From: Diospyros lotus
Lineage: Eukaryota > Streptophyta > Magnoliopsida > Ericales > Ebenaceae
Direction of reading: 5' to 3'
NCBI RefSeq assembly: GCF_014633365.1
Contig: NC_068340.1
Coordinates: 22,113,879 to 22,177,878, forward strand
DNA: 64,000 nt
Of the stretch, positions 47,089-59,852 are shown piece after piece (position 1 is the stretch's first letter; each line of letters begins with the position of its first letter). Both the position numbers and the translations under genes were made by a program. The notes under the pieces were generated by a model. It was not told where the DNA came from and searched no databases. It saw nothing but the letters and a program-made list of their open reading frames with translations.

Positions 47089-49785
47089 GACAATATATTT
47101 TTAAATCTTAGTGATAACAAATGATGTCTTCTTCACAACTGATTGCAACTTCAGAAGGAGAAGTGGGAACAGAGCATATATAGAAGTCCAAGAAGTTAAA
47201 GGACCTGCCATGCTCCTTCAAAAGTCAAAAAGAAAACCATTTTAGAATGTCTAAAATTTAAAAGCAGAGAAAAATATCGTAGTTATTAACTCTGAACTGA
47301 AAACCAAACTGCATAAAGGACTCAATAAACAATGGAAATTTGATGGAAATTTAAAACCATTTTAGAAGTGAACCCAGGAGCTACTAGAAATTTGATGTAA
47401 CTGTTCACAATCTTCATTCTCATTGTCCGGTAACTTTGAAGATGATGATGATGATGATAACAATAATAATAATAATAATGCTACTGAAAATCTAGCATCA
47501 AATGTGATCGCGTGGTCCACTCTTCCAGATAAAAACTTCCAACTTTCAGGAAAGAACTGAGAATTATATTTACTTGAAATTACATCTCTCTACTTCAATT
47601 TTATTCTTCCAATATTATATATAATGCATCTCTTTGATTATCATGCAACAAATGAAAGCCTGTCCCCCAATACAATTCAAATTCCCAGTCCTAGACAGTG
47701 CAATGGAATAAACACATAAGGTATTAATAGAAGTCCAGTGTTTTATGCACTGATTTTGCACAGATGAAAGACAATATTTGAACATGCACAGTCTGGAAGT
47801 CCAACGGGGAGTTAAAGATTCCTAACAAAGTAGTCACAATTATAAGGACGAGCAGAACAGATCAAACAATTCAATGAAAAGTAAAACAGACAACAAAAAA
47901 ATGGCATCAGTAACAAGAGCTTCCAATTTTTTGCTTCTAGTTTGACCAAGGACAGAACTTTAGCTTCTATAATTACCCAGAACATCAAATGGAACTGCTA
48001 CTTGCATCTCACTGCAGCAAACAAATTCATATCTGCAATCAGCCATCATGTGGAGGTATCCACCAAATTCCTAAACTTCAATTCATCTCGAACAAAAAAC
48101 TGCAAAGTAATTGGGTCCAAATATTAATTGAGAACTTATTATCGGAATTCAGATCCGAGAATGGAAAACTCCATTCACCAAAAAATTGGAAACAATTAAT
48201 ATAGAGACGGCCTTAATTTTGGCCAAAGAGAGCTTAGCTACCCACCCGAACCAAAAGGATGAGGTCTTCTTTTCACCTTTCGAAAGGCAAGTAAATGAAG
48301 TAACAAGTGAAGACGGAAAACTCCAGAAATACTTGTTAATTGTCCCCATCAAGAGAGGGGGGGGGGGGGGGGGGGGAAGAAGAAAAAGTGGATAGAAGAA
48401 TCAATGGGCTTCAAACTAACCCATAAAATAAACAAGTGAACGAAGAAATAAGGAAAGACCCATACTTGAGAAAGTCATCGTGTGAATTGTTCCATCAAGT
48501 AAGATAAAAGCAGGGGCCAATATAGGAATCAAAATTGGCTTCAGACTAATCCATATAATAAACAAGCGAATGCAGCAACATGAAGAGACAACAAACCTAT
48601 AAGAAATGCTTCAATTGTCCCCATCAAGAAATATAAAGTAGTAGTCAACAACCAAATCAGAATGGGCTTCATACCAATTAATAAAATAACCAAATGAGAA
48701 AATGAGTCATTATCAAAAGAATAGACAAAAATCAAATCAACGATAGCAGATAACTAAAATCACTATTGTGCACAAGCCTGAGGGAACTTAATCATTTGAG
48801 CAAGTAAACGAACTGTGTTAAAGTATGTCTTGATTTTCAGAATGAAGCTGGTTATTTGACCCGACCCTAATAATTTGGGACAAGAGCCAAATGTGGATTT
48901 TTCATGAGAGCTGTGGTGGTAGCAGAGGGCTTGAGCCATTAGGTAAAAAGGGATTAAGGGTGTAATCAGGGTTTCTGAATTTGAGAGAAATCAAGAGATT
49001 ATATTGCTTCGTTTTCTTCATAGTGAAATTGTTCGCCTCTCCCCGTGATCATAGATCACACATTGTGATTGAACCACGTAAATCTTGTGTTTGCTTGTCT
49101 TTCATCTATTTGTTTGCTTCTCATTTCTATACATTGTCATGACAAACTGTCTATTCAGAAGATATACGAGGACATACGAAATCAAACCTACAACAAACAG
49201 GGGAAAAAATGTATTATATATACACTAGTAGAAATCTAAAAGCCGCTGAATTTTAACATCAGTATATCCTAAAGTCTCCAAAAAACAGGAAATCGGAGAG
49301 CGAAATTAATAAGTTGCAAGTAGGTGACATAAATAATCACGACTGACAGCCAGGAAGTGAGAAATTACAGGCGCGAATAAGGTAAATCAAGATATAAATA
49401 ATTCAACCATTCGTGTATGTAGACATCCACATTCCTCTAGATTTATGAATGAGCGTATAAAGCATAGACATACATGACAAATTTACGAGCATACATACAT
49501 ACATACATACATATATTTGTGCTGAACAATTATGAGAAGTTGTAGAGAAGAGCAGGTGGAGAAATTCATGAATTTGAAGCTAATACTGGCAACAATTTAT
49601 GCATGCGAAAAGGCAATCTGACTGTAGATATATACATACATACATACATATATATATGCAGCAGAGTGTATTAAAAGTGATGTCGGGGAGAAATGGATGG
49701 AGAGAGAGAGAGAGAGAACCTGAGGAGACAGAAGAGATTCCAGCATTGGATCACAGAAAGCACAGTAGCTGCTGCTTCTTCTTCT

Positions 49786-49817
<32 letters not shown>

Positions 49818-50100
49818 ATGGTTTTCAGAATCTTTGCGCGAAATGTGGAGAGACTGAGTGAGAGAGAGAGAGAGAGAAATAAGAAGGGAGACAGAGTGGG
49901 AATGGGATCGCATTCGCATTCGCATTCGTTATTTTATTTTTCTATTACTATTGCAAGAAATAATATTGAAAGTCCTTTCTTTCCCCCCCCCCCGGCCGCA
50001 GAGAGATATCTTTTACTTGCTTTTTCATTCATGGAGGATGGAGGGGAAGGCGTTGACGCTACGCAGTTAAATGTTTTGTATTTATTATTATTATTATTAT
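47089..50100 (-). other. 5' region of the EDR2-like gene
   Basis: No protein gene is recognised. It contains GAT/AAT repeats (47443-47481), a long G run (48358-48376), catacata repeats (49495-49514 and 49632-49650) and dense GA and CT microsatellites (49700-49717, 49790-49818, 49858-49877). CT-rich runs of this kind often sit in plant 5' leaders, so the transcript may start near 49700-49900 with a leader intron. This is inference only. Confidence 0.4.
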
Positions 50101-51909
50101 TATCTATTCGTTTTTGTTTTTGTTTTTTTTTTTTGTAAAATAAAAAATAAACGTTACGCTTCCTAATCCAACATTTTTAAATATTTCACAGTAGACAGAC
50201 AGTAATTGCAACAGCACGATGCTTCTTCATTTTGTTGTTAATTCACAATTAAATATATAACATCCATTCAAGGTGACAAGAAAATGCATGAAAATACTTA
50301 GGTTTAGTCAATAGATATAGATGGCTGTTATGTTAATGTTAGTGAAATGTTATTGTTTTGCCTATTGACATATTATATAACAGCTAGCTACTACCAAATT
50401 AATCTCTAAGAGATTTGTTTAGCAACTTAATTATGCTCCCTGTTCATTACTAATGTTCCTTAGTTTAGAGGAGGAGGAGGAGGAGGAGGCTACAACAATT
50501 TATTTGATTCTCAAATCTCAATTTATTTATATGCAAAAACTTATTATTTATTTGATACTATTAGCTACTCCTAGTATGAATTGTGCGGGACATATTGTAA
50601 TTAATTAACAATTGGTGAATGATTATTTTATATTGACACGCTGTAAACGTGAAGACAAAAAATCTTTTTACATGTTTGTTCTGATCACGGGACTATGTCT
50701 TTAAGACAATTGCTTTATACACTTTTTATAAAAAGAATTAAAAAGAAAAACAAGACAAGATTGCTCTATCAACTCTGTGATCAAATGGGAAGTGGGAAGC
50801 CTTAAAATGGGTTGATGCTCAATAAGAAATTAATTAAACCCTAAACCCTATTTTAATCAACAATCAATAATGATTGCTAGTGATATTAAGCAATTTAAGT
50901 TTGATCGGCCATAGAGCTTATGATCCAGTAGCAAAGGTCAAGAATCTGTTTGTTTCCGCAATATTCTCACCTACCTTTGAACCCCCAATTCATTTCACCA
51001 ACTCCACCACCACTTCCAACCCTATTACAATATTATTATTATCTTTTCTACACCATCTTGCATCTAAATGATATTTTGCAATTATATCGTCAATTTTAGC
51101 ACTGTTTTATGAGTTTTGATAAGCTCAAGCTAACGTGGTGAAGGTGATTAAGAGTTAATTTAAATTTGTTGCCACCTTTTTTCGAACTTTGCGGGATGCA
51201 GCTAAGAGTACAAATTATATGATTCTGGGTGATAAGCTCTGGCCTTTACGTACGCCTCAAATTCAAAGGCTTTGCCTTTGTTAATAATTTCCCTAATTAT
51301 CAAATTAAGCCCACCCACCAAAGTGGACTAGTTGTGGAGCCATTCGCTTCATATATATGTAGCAGTAGCAGTAGCAGCTATTCTATTCTAGCTTGGTAGG
51401 TATACGTGGAGACAAGCTGAAGAATATAAAATCTTAAAAAGAACCAGAAAGCAAGAATCTCAGGACCCTTGTTTAATCAGGATTAATTTCTTCAGAGCTA
51501 GGGTTGGTGGAATTAGGTCTTGCATGGACCATTAATAATTGTTTATGATCAAGGTTCATGGTCATGGAAACCATAACATTAACATCCAGGCCAGACAGTA
51601 CCAATAACAAGATTATTATACAAAATTCTTAGTTTGTTTGAAAATTAATTAATATATTCTGTTTGGTAGCCAGAAAGTTGAAAGCACTGGTCTAACTGAA
51701 ATGTTCCTTCTCCTGGAAGTTTATTTCAGGACTCCAGCACCAGTTGTGCATTAATGCTTGGTTAGAATGATGTTAGTAGTCGTGACTGATGATAATGTCT
51801 TTAGTCGTGTGATGTTTTTTCATTGGATGAAATTAAAGAGATCGAGTATTATTATTTTCTCTACCTAACACCTCATTCGATAAGAATGTGATATATGACT
51901 AATAATATT
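50101..51909. other. AT-rich intergenic DNA
   Basis: I see no gene here. An ATT run (50079-50103) and a GGA run (50469-50489) are the only simple repeats. Short open frames match nothing I know. Confidence 0.6.
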
Positions 51910-51937
51910 GTCATCAATCATAACTCTTAAGATTATT

Positions 51938-52095
51938 GTCTTTGCACGGTCCCCCGTTACTCGTACCCTAGATTTCGATAGAGGAGGTAAATCACATGTG
52001 GAGACTTTACTTCACTACGCAGGGCAAAGAATCGAACTCACGACCTATTGATGCGAGTCTTAACTTATCGTGGCATAACTTGTACTTAAAAGATC
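51938..52095 (-). mobile_element. SINE (Au-like) with long target-site duplications
   Basis: Read on the minus strand, the unit has an A-box-like region (gataagttaagactcgcatc) and a strong B-box gtcgtgagttcgattctt, followed by a body with tctccacatgtgatttacc. It is bracketed by 27-base direct repeats (51910-51937 and 52096-52122) that differ at two positions, as expected for LINE-driven SINE insertion. Confidence 0.65.
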
Positions 52096-52699
52096 GTCAT
52101 CAATCATAACCCTTAATATTATAATATATGTTAAAAAGGCAAATCCAAGCCTAGGAAAGAAAGAACTAAAATTAAGTGGAGCAAATCAATCAATGGCAGC
52201 CATCAATTAAGTTCTTGTTGTCTGGGTTAAGAATAATATATCAAGAAAGCAGAAAGGTAAGGTGTTAGGATCTCCATGTGCTTGAAATTTAAAGCTGTTA
52301 GGTCCAATGCATCATGCATGGGACTCAATACATTTAGTATACTTGAGAAGATATTGAGTCCTGGTAAGACAAAATAAATAATTCGAAATTTCAGTTTTGG
52401 ACCTATTATTATTCCTCAATCAAGGGCAATTGCAAGGTTAGATCTGATGTTGGGCCCAGCAGAGCCCAGATGAGACTGACTGCATTTTGGGCTATCCCAG
52501 CCCACGGCTTATAATTGGTTGTGGGCTCTGGGAGGCCATGGCTTCTGCCTAATCTTTCTTTTTGTTGTTAAGTTAGTTGGGCCAAACCTAATCTTTGTTG
52601 CCTCTTGCATTTGGGCCAGACCAGTCCTAGCTGATATCTCCGTTGAAAGCCTTTTGCCTCTTTCAACACCATTATTTATTTATTTTTCATCACCTCTTG

Positions 52700-53190
52700 T
52701 ATTGTGTCATACCCAAAATTTTATTAAAAATTTAAAAATATCTAAAAATTTAAAATAACTCATTGAGTTAAAAGGTGTAAATTTTTCCTTAAAAGAGAAG
52801 GTCACGCATAGCATGCAAACTAGATAATTCTTACATTCAAAAATCTCTCAAAAGATTATACGAAAGGGATAAACAATTATTCATAAAGAATTCTAATTTT
52901 AAAATATAGAGATAAACATTATCTATAAAAATTATAATGATTAACAAAAGTTACGATAAATATTATCTGTGAGAGTGTTAATCCTAACAGGATTATAAAA
53001 TATCAAGATAAACGTTATCTGTGATAATCTTAATCACAAATTACTTAGAATTATTCTACACCTCTCTATAAATAAGTAAATACTTATTCTAGAAAAAGGT
53101 ATATCTTTTAAGAGTGAAAATTATGCCCTACAGCTTTCTGTATCTTTAATGTTTGAGTTAAGTATCAGAGTGTTTACCCCATATCATTTG
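52700..53190 (+). repeat. LTR-like remnant
   Basis: The stretch starts with tgtgtcatacccaaaatt and contains a promoter-like box ctctctataaataag (53072-53086). A related stretch with gtgacattcccaaaat and cttctataaataag occurs at 54483-54660. The two could be LTRs or solo LTRs of one family. No coding sequence of an element was found between them. Confidence 0.35.
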
Positions 53191-53817
53191 ACTATTTTTT
53201 TTCTAACAGACTCAGACAGTTAGAAGATGACATTTTTCAGTTAAATAAATTTATTGTTGTATTTTGATAACAATATTAGACAATATCCACAACTCTTCTA
53301 CCCATACCCATTTGTGAAACAATTAAAATTTGATTGCATCTTGCATGAGATATTGTCTTCTTAATTTAGTGACACACAAAAACACAAGTATATAACTTAA
53401 TTTTTTTCCCCTTAAAAAGAGCCCTCTTAAAGAAAGGGAGCAATCCCTTATAAAGTTATAACTTGCACTCAACCAAGGCATATATAGGGGGGTGGGTTCT
53501 CTGGGGGGAAAGCAAATTACATGGTAAAATGACTTAAGATAACAGTGACATATAAATAATGAATCATTCTTTTCAAAACAAAATCATATGACCAGACGAA
53601 GAAAGAGGGTAGAAAGAAAGAAAGGGGAATAAGGATCGCAGGAATTGGGGGGGTTTGGCATAATGAGATGGCTCACATGTTTGTCTAAAGCTAAATTATG
53701 AAGGTGCCAATCTCTCATTCTCTGTCTCTGTCTCTCTCTCTTTCCTTTTCTTGGCCAAGTGGAAAGTAGCATATATGGATAGATAGATCATGATAGGAGC
53801 TAGATAGGGCCGCATCC

Positions 53818-53851
<34 letters not shown>

Positions 53852-56800
53852 TAGTGTGACCCCACTAGCTGTGACTTGCGAGAGCCAGGTTTTTAGGCCA
53901 TAAAAAATGAAAAAGTGTGAAGGGGAAATTGCCTTTGGCTTTGTGCTTGGCTTCCCAGAAAAAGTTTTTCTTGTGATGGAAAATGAGATGGGAAAATCGA
54001 GGGGGGTTGGTGCTACCCATTTAGTTTGGGAATGACCAGCAGCATGTGTTTGGCTTGCATATAAAAGAAAAGTGGAATTTACTTAACTTTACTATTTATA
54101 GTCAATTTAATAAATCTTTAATTGGTATCCTGTACTTTTTATGATTTTTAGTAATTATCTATTATTGACCACTTCCATCAAAAGAAAAGGCATAATTTTC
54201 ATATGTATATGGATCAATATCAAGTTATTTCATATGTATGTGGATCAATATCAAGTTAAATAGAGTTAATGAGAGACGATGAAAACTTAAAAGAGAAATG
54301 CTAAAGAATACTTTAGATAAAAAGATTCATCTAATGAATATGCATAGACCCAATCATGAAGCCCACAAGAGGACAAGTTATAAGAGACAAAATAAAAAAA
54401 AAAGAAAGTCACAACATGTTTAAGAGACTCTCTAGGAATAAGGGTATCAGGAGATATAATAAGGTTTCCTAGAGACTTGCATGTGACATTCCCAAAATAA
54501 CAAAAGCAAAAATAAATAATTCCAAAATTCTATTTAAAAATTATGTAATCCGTGAAGATGAGCCAAATTCAAGTTACTCTTGAAATATTAGAGATAATTA
54601 TCACAAATTCCTCAAACTCTTCTATAAATAAGTTATTTTTATTAAAAAAAAAAGAGTTTTGATAATTCTTTTGAATACGGGAATCTGATATTTTTATTTT
54701 ATTTTTAGTGATAAAATAGTTACCAAAATTAAAAATAAAATAAAAAGATAAAATCAATACTTTCATCCCCTCTGAGTTGATTTTAAACAAATTTTAATGG
54801 AGTAAGTCATGATTTAATTTTACAAAAGTTTCAATACAAAGTCAAGCATGAAATAATTTACGTGTCACTTTTTTTTAATTTACTAAATATTAAATATCAA
54901 GATAAAATTATGTGACATCGGGGTGCGTGCATCTAAGGAAAAGTGAGACCCCTTTTAGAGTTTTATAGACAAAATGATACAAACTATGACTACTACTATG
55001 TGTTTGATCAAAATAAATAATACTTCATGCATTGCATGCAAAGGATATTTGTGAGTTTTAAGTAAACTCTAAAGTCCACTTAAACTATGTGATTAAGACA
55101 TTTAGTTGGAGCTATTGTAAATTATTTAGTTGATTTTGGTCTGTGACTTAGACCCCCCCCCTCCCCAGGTTGAAGGACCCGAGCCAATGTGCCACTTTTA
55201 AAGGCTCTCAAACTTGTCTCTCCCCGAGGTACTTCTCTTTCATTAATTATTGAAGGTTGTCAAAATTGTCTTCGTACATTATATACTTTTCACAACTAAA
55301 CAAACCCTCTATGTATTGGCGTGTTGCAAGTCGGGTGTGAATTAAGGGAAATTCAAGAATTTAGAGGGTAGGGGTTGATAATTTGGGACAAATGATAAAG
55401 AACGATAAATTAAGAATAAATGGAGAAAGTGAAGACGTGAATTGTGAAGCATAAAAAAAACTCAAGAACAGTGTTTGTGAATGTAAACAAAGAGATAGAG
55501 AATGAGAACGATGTGATGATTATGGGAATTGCATCAATTCAAAAAAAATTGATTTGGGTCAGATTATGGATTTGATTTGGCCCAATATATTTGAATTGAA
55601 ATTTAAAGAACACGGGCTACATAAAAGAAATACGGATTGAGAATTTAAAAATTTAAAAAATAATTAATTTACATAGATTTAAACAAAAGTTGACACGAGT
55701 TGAATCCTAATTCAACCTTTCTCCTGATACACTTTAGTGCGAATCATTTATATAACTATTCACGACATGGAACGCAAAATCCAATCAAATTATACCCAAT
55801 TTTTTGCATCTAAAATCTTTGATTTATTGACTTGGATTTGAATTCATATAAAATGGAAGAAATGGGGCCATATATGTGTGTGTCTAAAATAATTAGATAT
55901 AAAAGAGAGCTGGGGGAGTAACATTGATCACATGAAATCTGGAATTGAGGAAGGGAAGGGAGAGTTGTGATTTCGGTGTTGAATCCAAGGCTCAATCAGT
56001 GTAGTGTAGTGTAGTGTAGTGCAGTGTAGTTTACTCTTAACGAGTTAAAAAGACAAAAAGGCGAGGCGAGGCGAGCAGAAAAGCGGTGAGTCACGGCGCC
56101 CCGAATACTTTGCGCTTTCTTGTGACAGACAGGCAGAGGAAGCCATTCCAATTCCTGTAGGCAATATAGCTTTGCTTTGCCGTGCAGATTGCTTGGACCG
56201 GAAGTGGAATATGCTTCGGGGGAGCCACTGGCATTGGGTGCCTTTCCCTTGCCTTAACCATAAATGCATATCATAATTGCTTCGCCTCTCAACAACAACA
56301 ACAGCACCACCAACTACAGCAGCAACATTAATTATCACCCTTCAATCAATCATCCAATTCGCTCTCTTTTTCGAACCAATTTCGAGAGATTCTGGGGCAC
56401 CTCACAGTTGGAGTTAGTACTAGAATGATACTTATACATCAATTTACACGTCTTCTAACTCAATTTACTACCCAACAAACGTTCCAAGGTTTGTTTGTTT
56501 AAATCTATCTATAATAAAAATTAATTTACTTTTAACTTAATCACACTCTATTATATCTCTGTTAAATGGATATAATAGTTATTTGTTGATTGATTAATAA
56601 ATTCCCATTCCTCCTATTCCTAAATCCCTAATTTCCATCCCATCAGAGAAAATACTGTTACGAGGACAGATTGAATATGGTGCCCCCACAGGCCACAGCC
56701 TACTGCCAACCAACCAAAATGGGCCCCAGGCAGCTCCTATCTCCCACATATCAAAAAGGTTGAGTACCAATTACCAAAAAGCTGGTGCCTTGCTCCTGGT

Positions 56801-58640
56801 TTAGTGACCAACCGGCGGGCATATCCGGCGCCGGACGTTCGGCTCCCACCCAGATTTGCTAAACATCGTGGTCGGCATCATCAATGGTTGTGGGCCCCAC
56901 CCCACTCTTCTGGATTGATGGCCTCCACTCCTGTGTTGCTTCAGTGAAAAGACAATGATCTCGCTCGCGTGTTTGATGCAAAAATTTGATCGAGATTAAA
57001 TTTTTATTCAACCCCTATTATGATTTATATATATACACACTCTTAAGGTCCAAAGATTTAGATTTAGACTTAGACCGAATAATCATAATAATATTATCAT
57101 CACCACCACCAGTGAATTTTATGGAATTTCACTTGAACCCCCAAGGATTTGAAAATTTGGCAAAGGCCCCCTCCCTCCCTCCCTCGGAATTAAAAAAATA
57201 TAAAAAAAAAACATAATAATTTTATTATTCTAAAATTATTAATGGGGGTGGACCTCAGAATTCGGGAGATGCAAAGAAATTAATGCAATCCAGTGTCACG
57301 TCAATTCCATGAAATAATAAAATTATTATTTAGGAGAGACGAGACTGGGAATATAATGGACTTCTTGTTATTATGCTCTCCCTTGCCGTCTTGATCAAAC
57401 CAGATCAACGGCCCCAGATTTATTATTATTATTATTATTATTATTTAAAACTCATCAGATCAGAGTATCAGACCCAACACATCTCACTCTGACAAGAAGA
57501 TGCCAAAATACATATTCAGAGGGCATTGGAATGAAGACCGAATGGATCTCCACACTACACTCCAACCCACAACCCAACATTAGCATTTTATTTTTAATTT
57601 AATTTAATTTCCCTTTGGGTTTTCAAAAAACCAACATTTCTTTCTGGCTTCTGCTGTTTGGATTTGTTTTATTTCAAGAAATCCCAGGTTTGTTTTAATG
57701 CTAATGCACGTCTTCTTACGTAGATATATGTTTTGGGGTCCACTCTTCGGGAAAAACAAAACTATTTCTATTAATTACGATTTATTATTCAGATAAAAGT
57801 ATCTTTAGTAATTCAATCAAATCCTAATTTATACTGCAATTCCAATCATGTTTTGTGTCAAAACCTTTCTACAAAGTTTTATTAACAAATGGGCTTCTTT
57901 ATTAAAAGCTTAATCATTATTCTTTTCGCTACAACAATATATTTTTGGATAAATATTATATATGTTAAGTCATAACGTATATATATATATTCTATAATGT
58001 CATATTTTAAAAATTAATATAAGCTACTACTGTTTAGAGTCCCATTGCATTGTATATAAGATTAGATTTTGCATTCTTCATTCATCCCTTGACTTCTATC
58101 CATTCTAGTTGGACACAAATATGTGAAGATTCTCTCTCTTTAATTCAAAAGTTTATCTCAAAATTAAACATTGCAAGTCATGAATGTATTTAACTATTTC
58201 TATATAAGATTATTAATACAATGCCATTGGTATTATTTTATGGGCTTTTCTAAAAAAAATAAAAAATATCTGGGTATTTTTTTTGGCCATTCTTTTAATT
58301 TAAAATGAACTTGGTCTTATAATCTCTAAGGTTAGCTTGACTATAGTGTGATGGGTATCAGATACGCTTAAAGAATATAATTAATTGAATCATCATTAAA
58401 GTATAAATTAAAGAAAAATCTTAGGGACACCCTGCATACAGCATGAGAGTTTGAAGATGTTTATTTATGGACTGAGACAAGGCTTCTTCGGCTATTGTTT
58501 ACTTATTTGATACAGGTGTAATTTCACAAACTAATATCATTCAGTACAAATTTAGAATGTAGTGATTGTAGGTTTCCATTAGTAGTAAAAAAAATTGAAA
58601 TTAGACAAAATTAAAAGATGCTGTAATTATTAGACCATTG
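53191..58640. other. AT-rich intergenic region with microsatellites
   Basis: No gene is supported. It contains an AAT repeat (53820-53850), a 31-base tandem duplication (about 54197-54257), C and CT runs near 55152, a GTGTA repeat (about 55999-56031) and an ATT repeat (57419-57444). The 97-codon minus frame at 56045-56338 matches nothing I recognise. Confidence 0.5.
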
Positions 58641-58758
58641 AAATATATAAAATGTATAGAGAGAAGGGTATTCATTCAGGTTGAGAACAGTGGCCTCCTC
58701 TCCTTGTCCTTGGGATAAGAAGGGCCATTTAACCTATTCAGTGTTTGTAATGGGCATG

Positions 58759-58759
<1 letters not shown>

Positions 58760-58801
<42 letters not shown>

Positions 58802-58884
58802 GTGGCCACATATCACATGCCTTGGCTCTGCAACTATACTATAAATTAGGAGAACCATATCTCTCTCTCTCTCTCTCTCTCTCT
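58760..58884. repeat. GA and CT microsatellites
   Basis: A GA run at about 58761-58799 is followed 60 bases later by a CT run at 58860-58884. Being complementary and close together, they could pair as a hairpin. They lie about 1 kb upstream of the S-acyltransferase start. Confidence 0.8.
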
Positions 58885-59139
58885 AGGCATCAACTACCCT
58901 CTTTAATAAGAGCAAAGAAAGAAGAAGAAACCCAACAAAGCGGCAAATTTTTATTGCCATATCTGTGCCCGCCGTTTTCAAATTGGTTTTTACCCCAGAA
59001 AAGCAGCAGTCTTGGCCTCCCAAGCTGTGTTTTTTTACCACTATTCAACTTGAAATCCACCCTTTGCTTGGGCTAATTTAAATCCTCAATCTCTCACTCA
59101 CAATTCATTTTTTCTAAATACCATTGATATAATAAACAG

Positions 59140-59852
59140 GGTAATGGCTAGCTAATGCCTACTGTTTTCCATTTTCTCGAGAAAAAATCCTAAAAGATAG
59201 AATAGAGAGGGGGGGGAAGGTGACAAAAAGGGGGTAGGGCGGGAGGAGTTATAGTAAAAGCAATAATAAAGAGAGGGGGTTGGTGGCAATTACAAAAGCA
59301 GAAGCCAACAACAACTGGGGCTGCCTCTGCGGCAGCTGCCTGTGACACATGAGCTGCCCGAGGAAAAAGGCAACAATGCTGCTAGAAGAAACCACAAGGG
59401 GGGGAAAAAAAAAAAAAAAGGGAAAAGCAAAAGCTGGGTTGCATGGTAATTATAGGCTTGGAAAGAAAGATAAAAACTCAGTACTCTCTCTCTCAGTTAT
59501 CATTATGATTGAGTGAAGAAGACACACGGCCATACAGCTTTCCATGCCCCCTTCCCCACAGCACAACGCAACCCAACTCACTACCGGCTGTTTTGACGGT
59601 TTCCTTCCTTTCCCCTTCTCTTTTGCTCAGTGATGAGACTCATGGAAAGTGGGCTATCGACTTCCTTCTGTTTGGCTTGCTGCAACACTCTGTTTCCCCC
59701 TCCTAATGTTTCCCGGAAAATGAGGGCAAACCACCAGAAGAGAAAATAGAAGAATAAATCGAAGAACAAGAGACGACCCCTATCTGAAAGCTGTTCCTTT
59801 TCCATTGACACCCGCCCGATTTGTGCTATTTTTCTTTTCCTGATTTCAGAAA
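59140..59852 (+). promoter_or_regulatory. Promoter and 5' leader region of the S-acyltransferase gene
   Basis: The region just upstream of the start codon is G-rich and A-rich, then pyrimidine-rich (ctctctctctcag, 59485-59497). It probably holds the promoter and leader. No clear TATA box or transcript start can be assigned. Confidence 0.35.

Noticed and set aside
49599..50138. 179-codon plus-strand open frame
   Set aside because: Its translation is made largely of microsatellite products (runs of Ser-Leu and Arg-Glu) from GA and CT repeats.
52519..52758. 79-codon open frame with a hydrophobic start
   Set aside because: Hydrophobic content comes from T-rich codons; no family resemblance and no gene context.
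55999..56031. Short regularly spaced repeats as a possible CRISPR or telomere-like array
   Set aside because: It is a simple GTGTA microsatellite without spacers.
56045..56338. 97-codon minus-strand open frame in intergenic DNA
   Set aside because: No recognisable motif, no sign of splice partners, and it lies alone in AT-rich DNA; not enough to call a gene.
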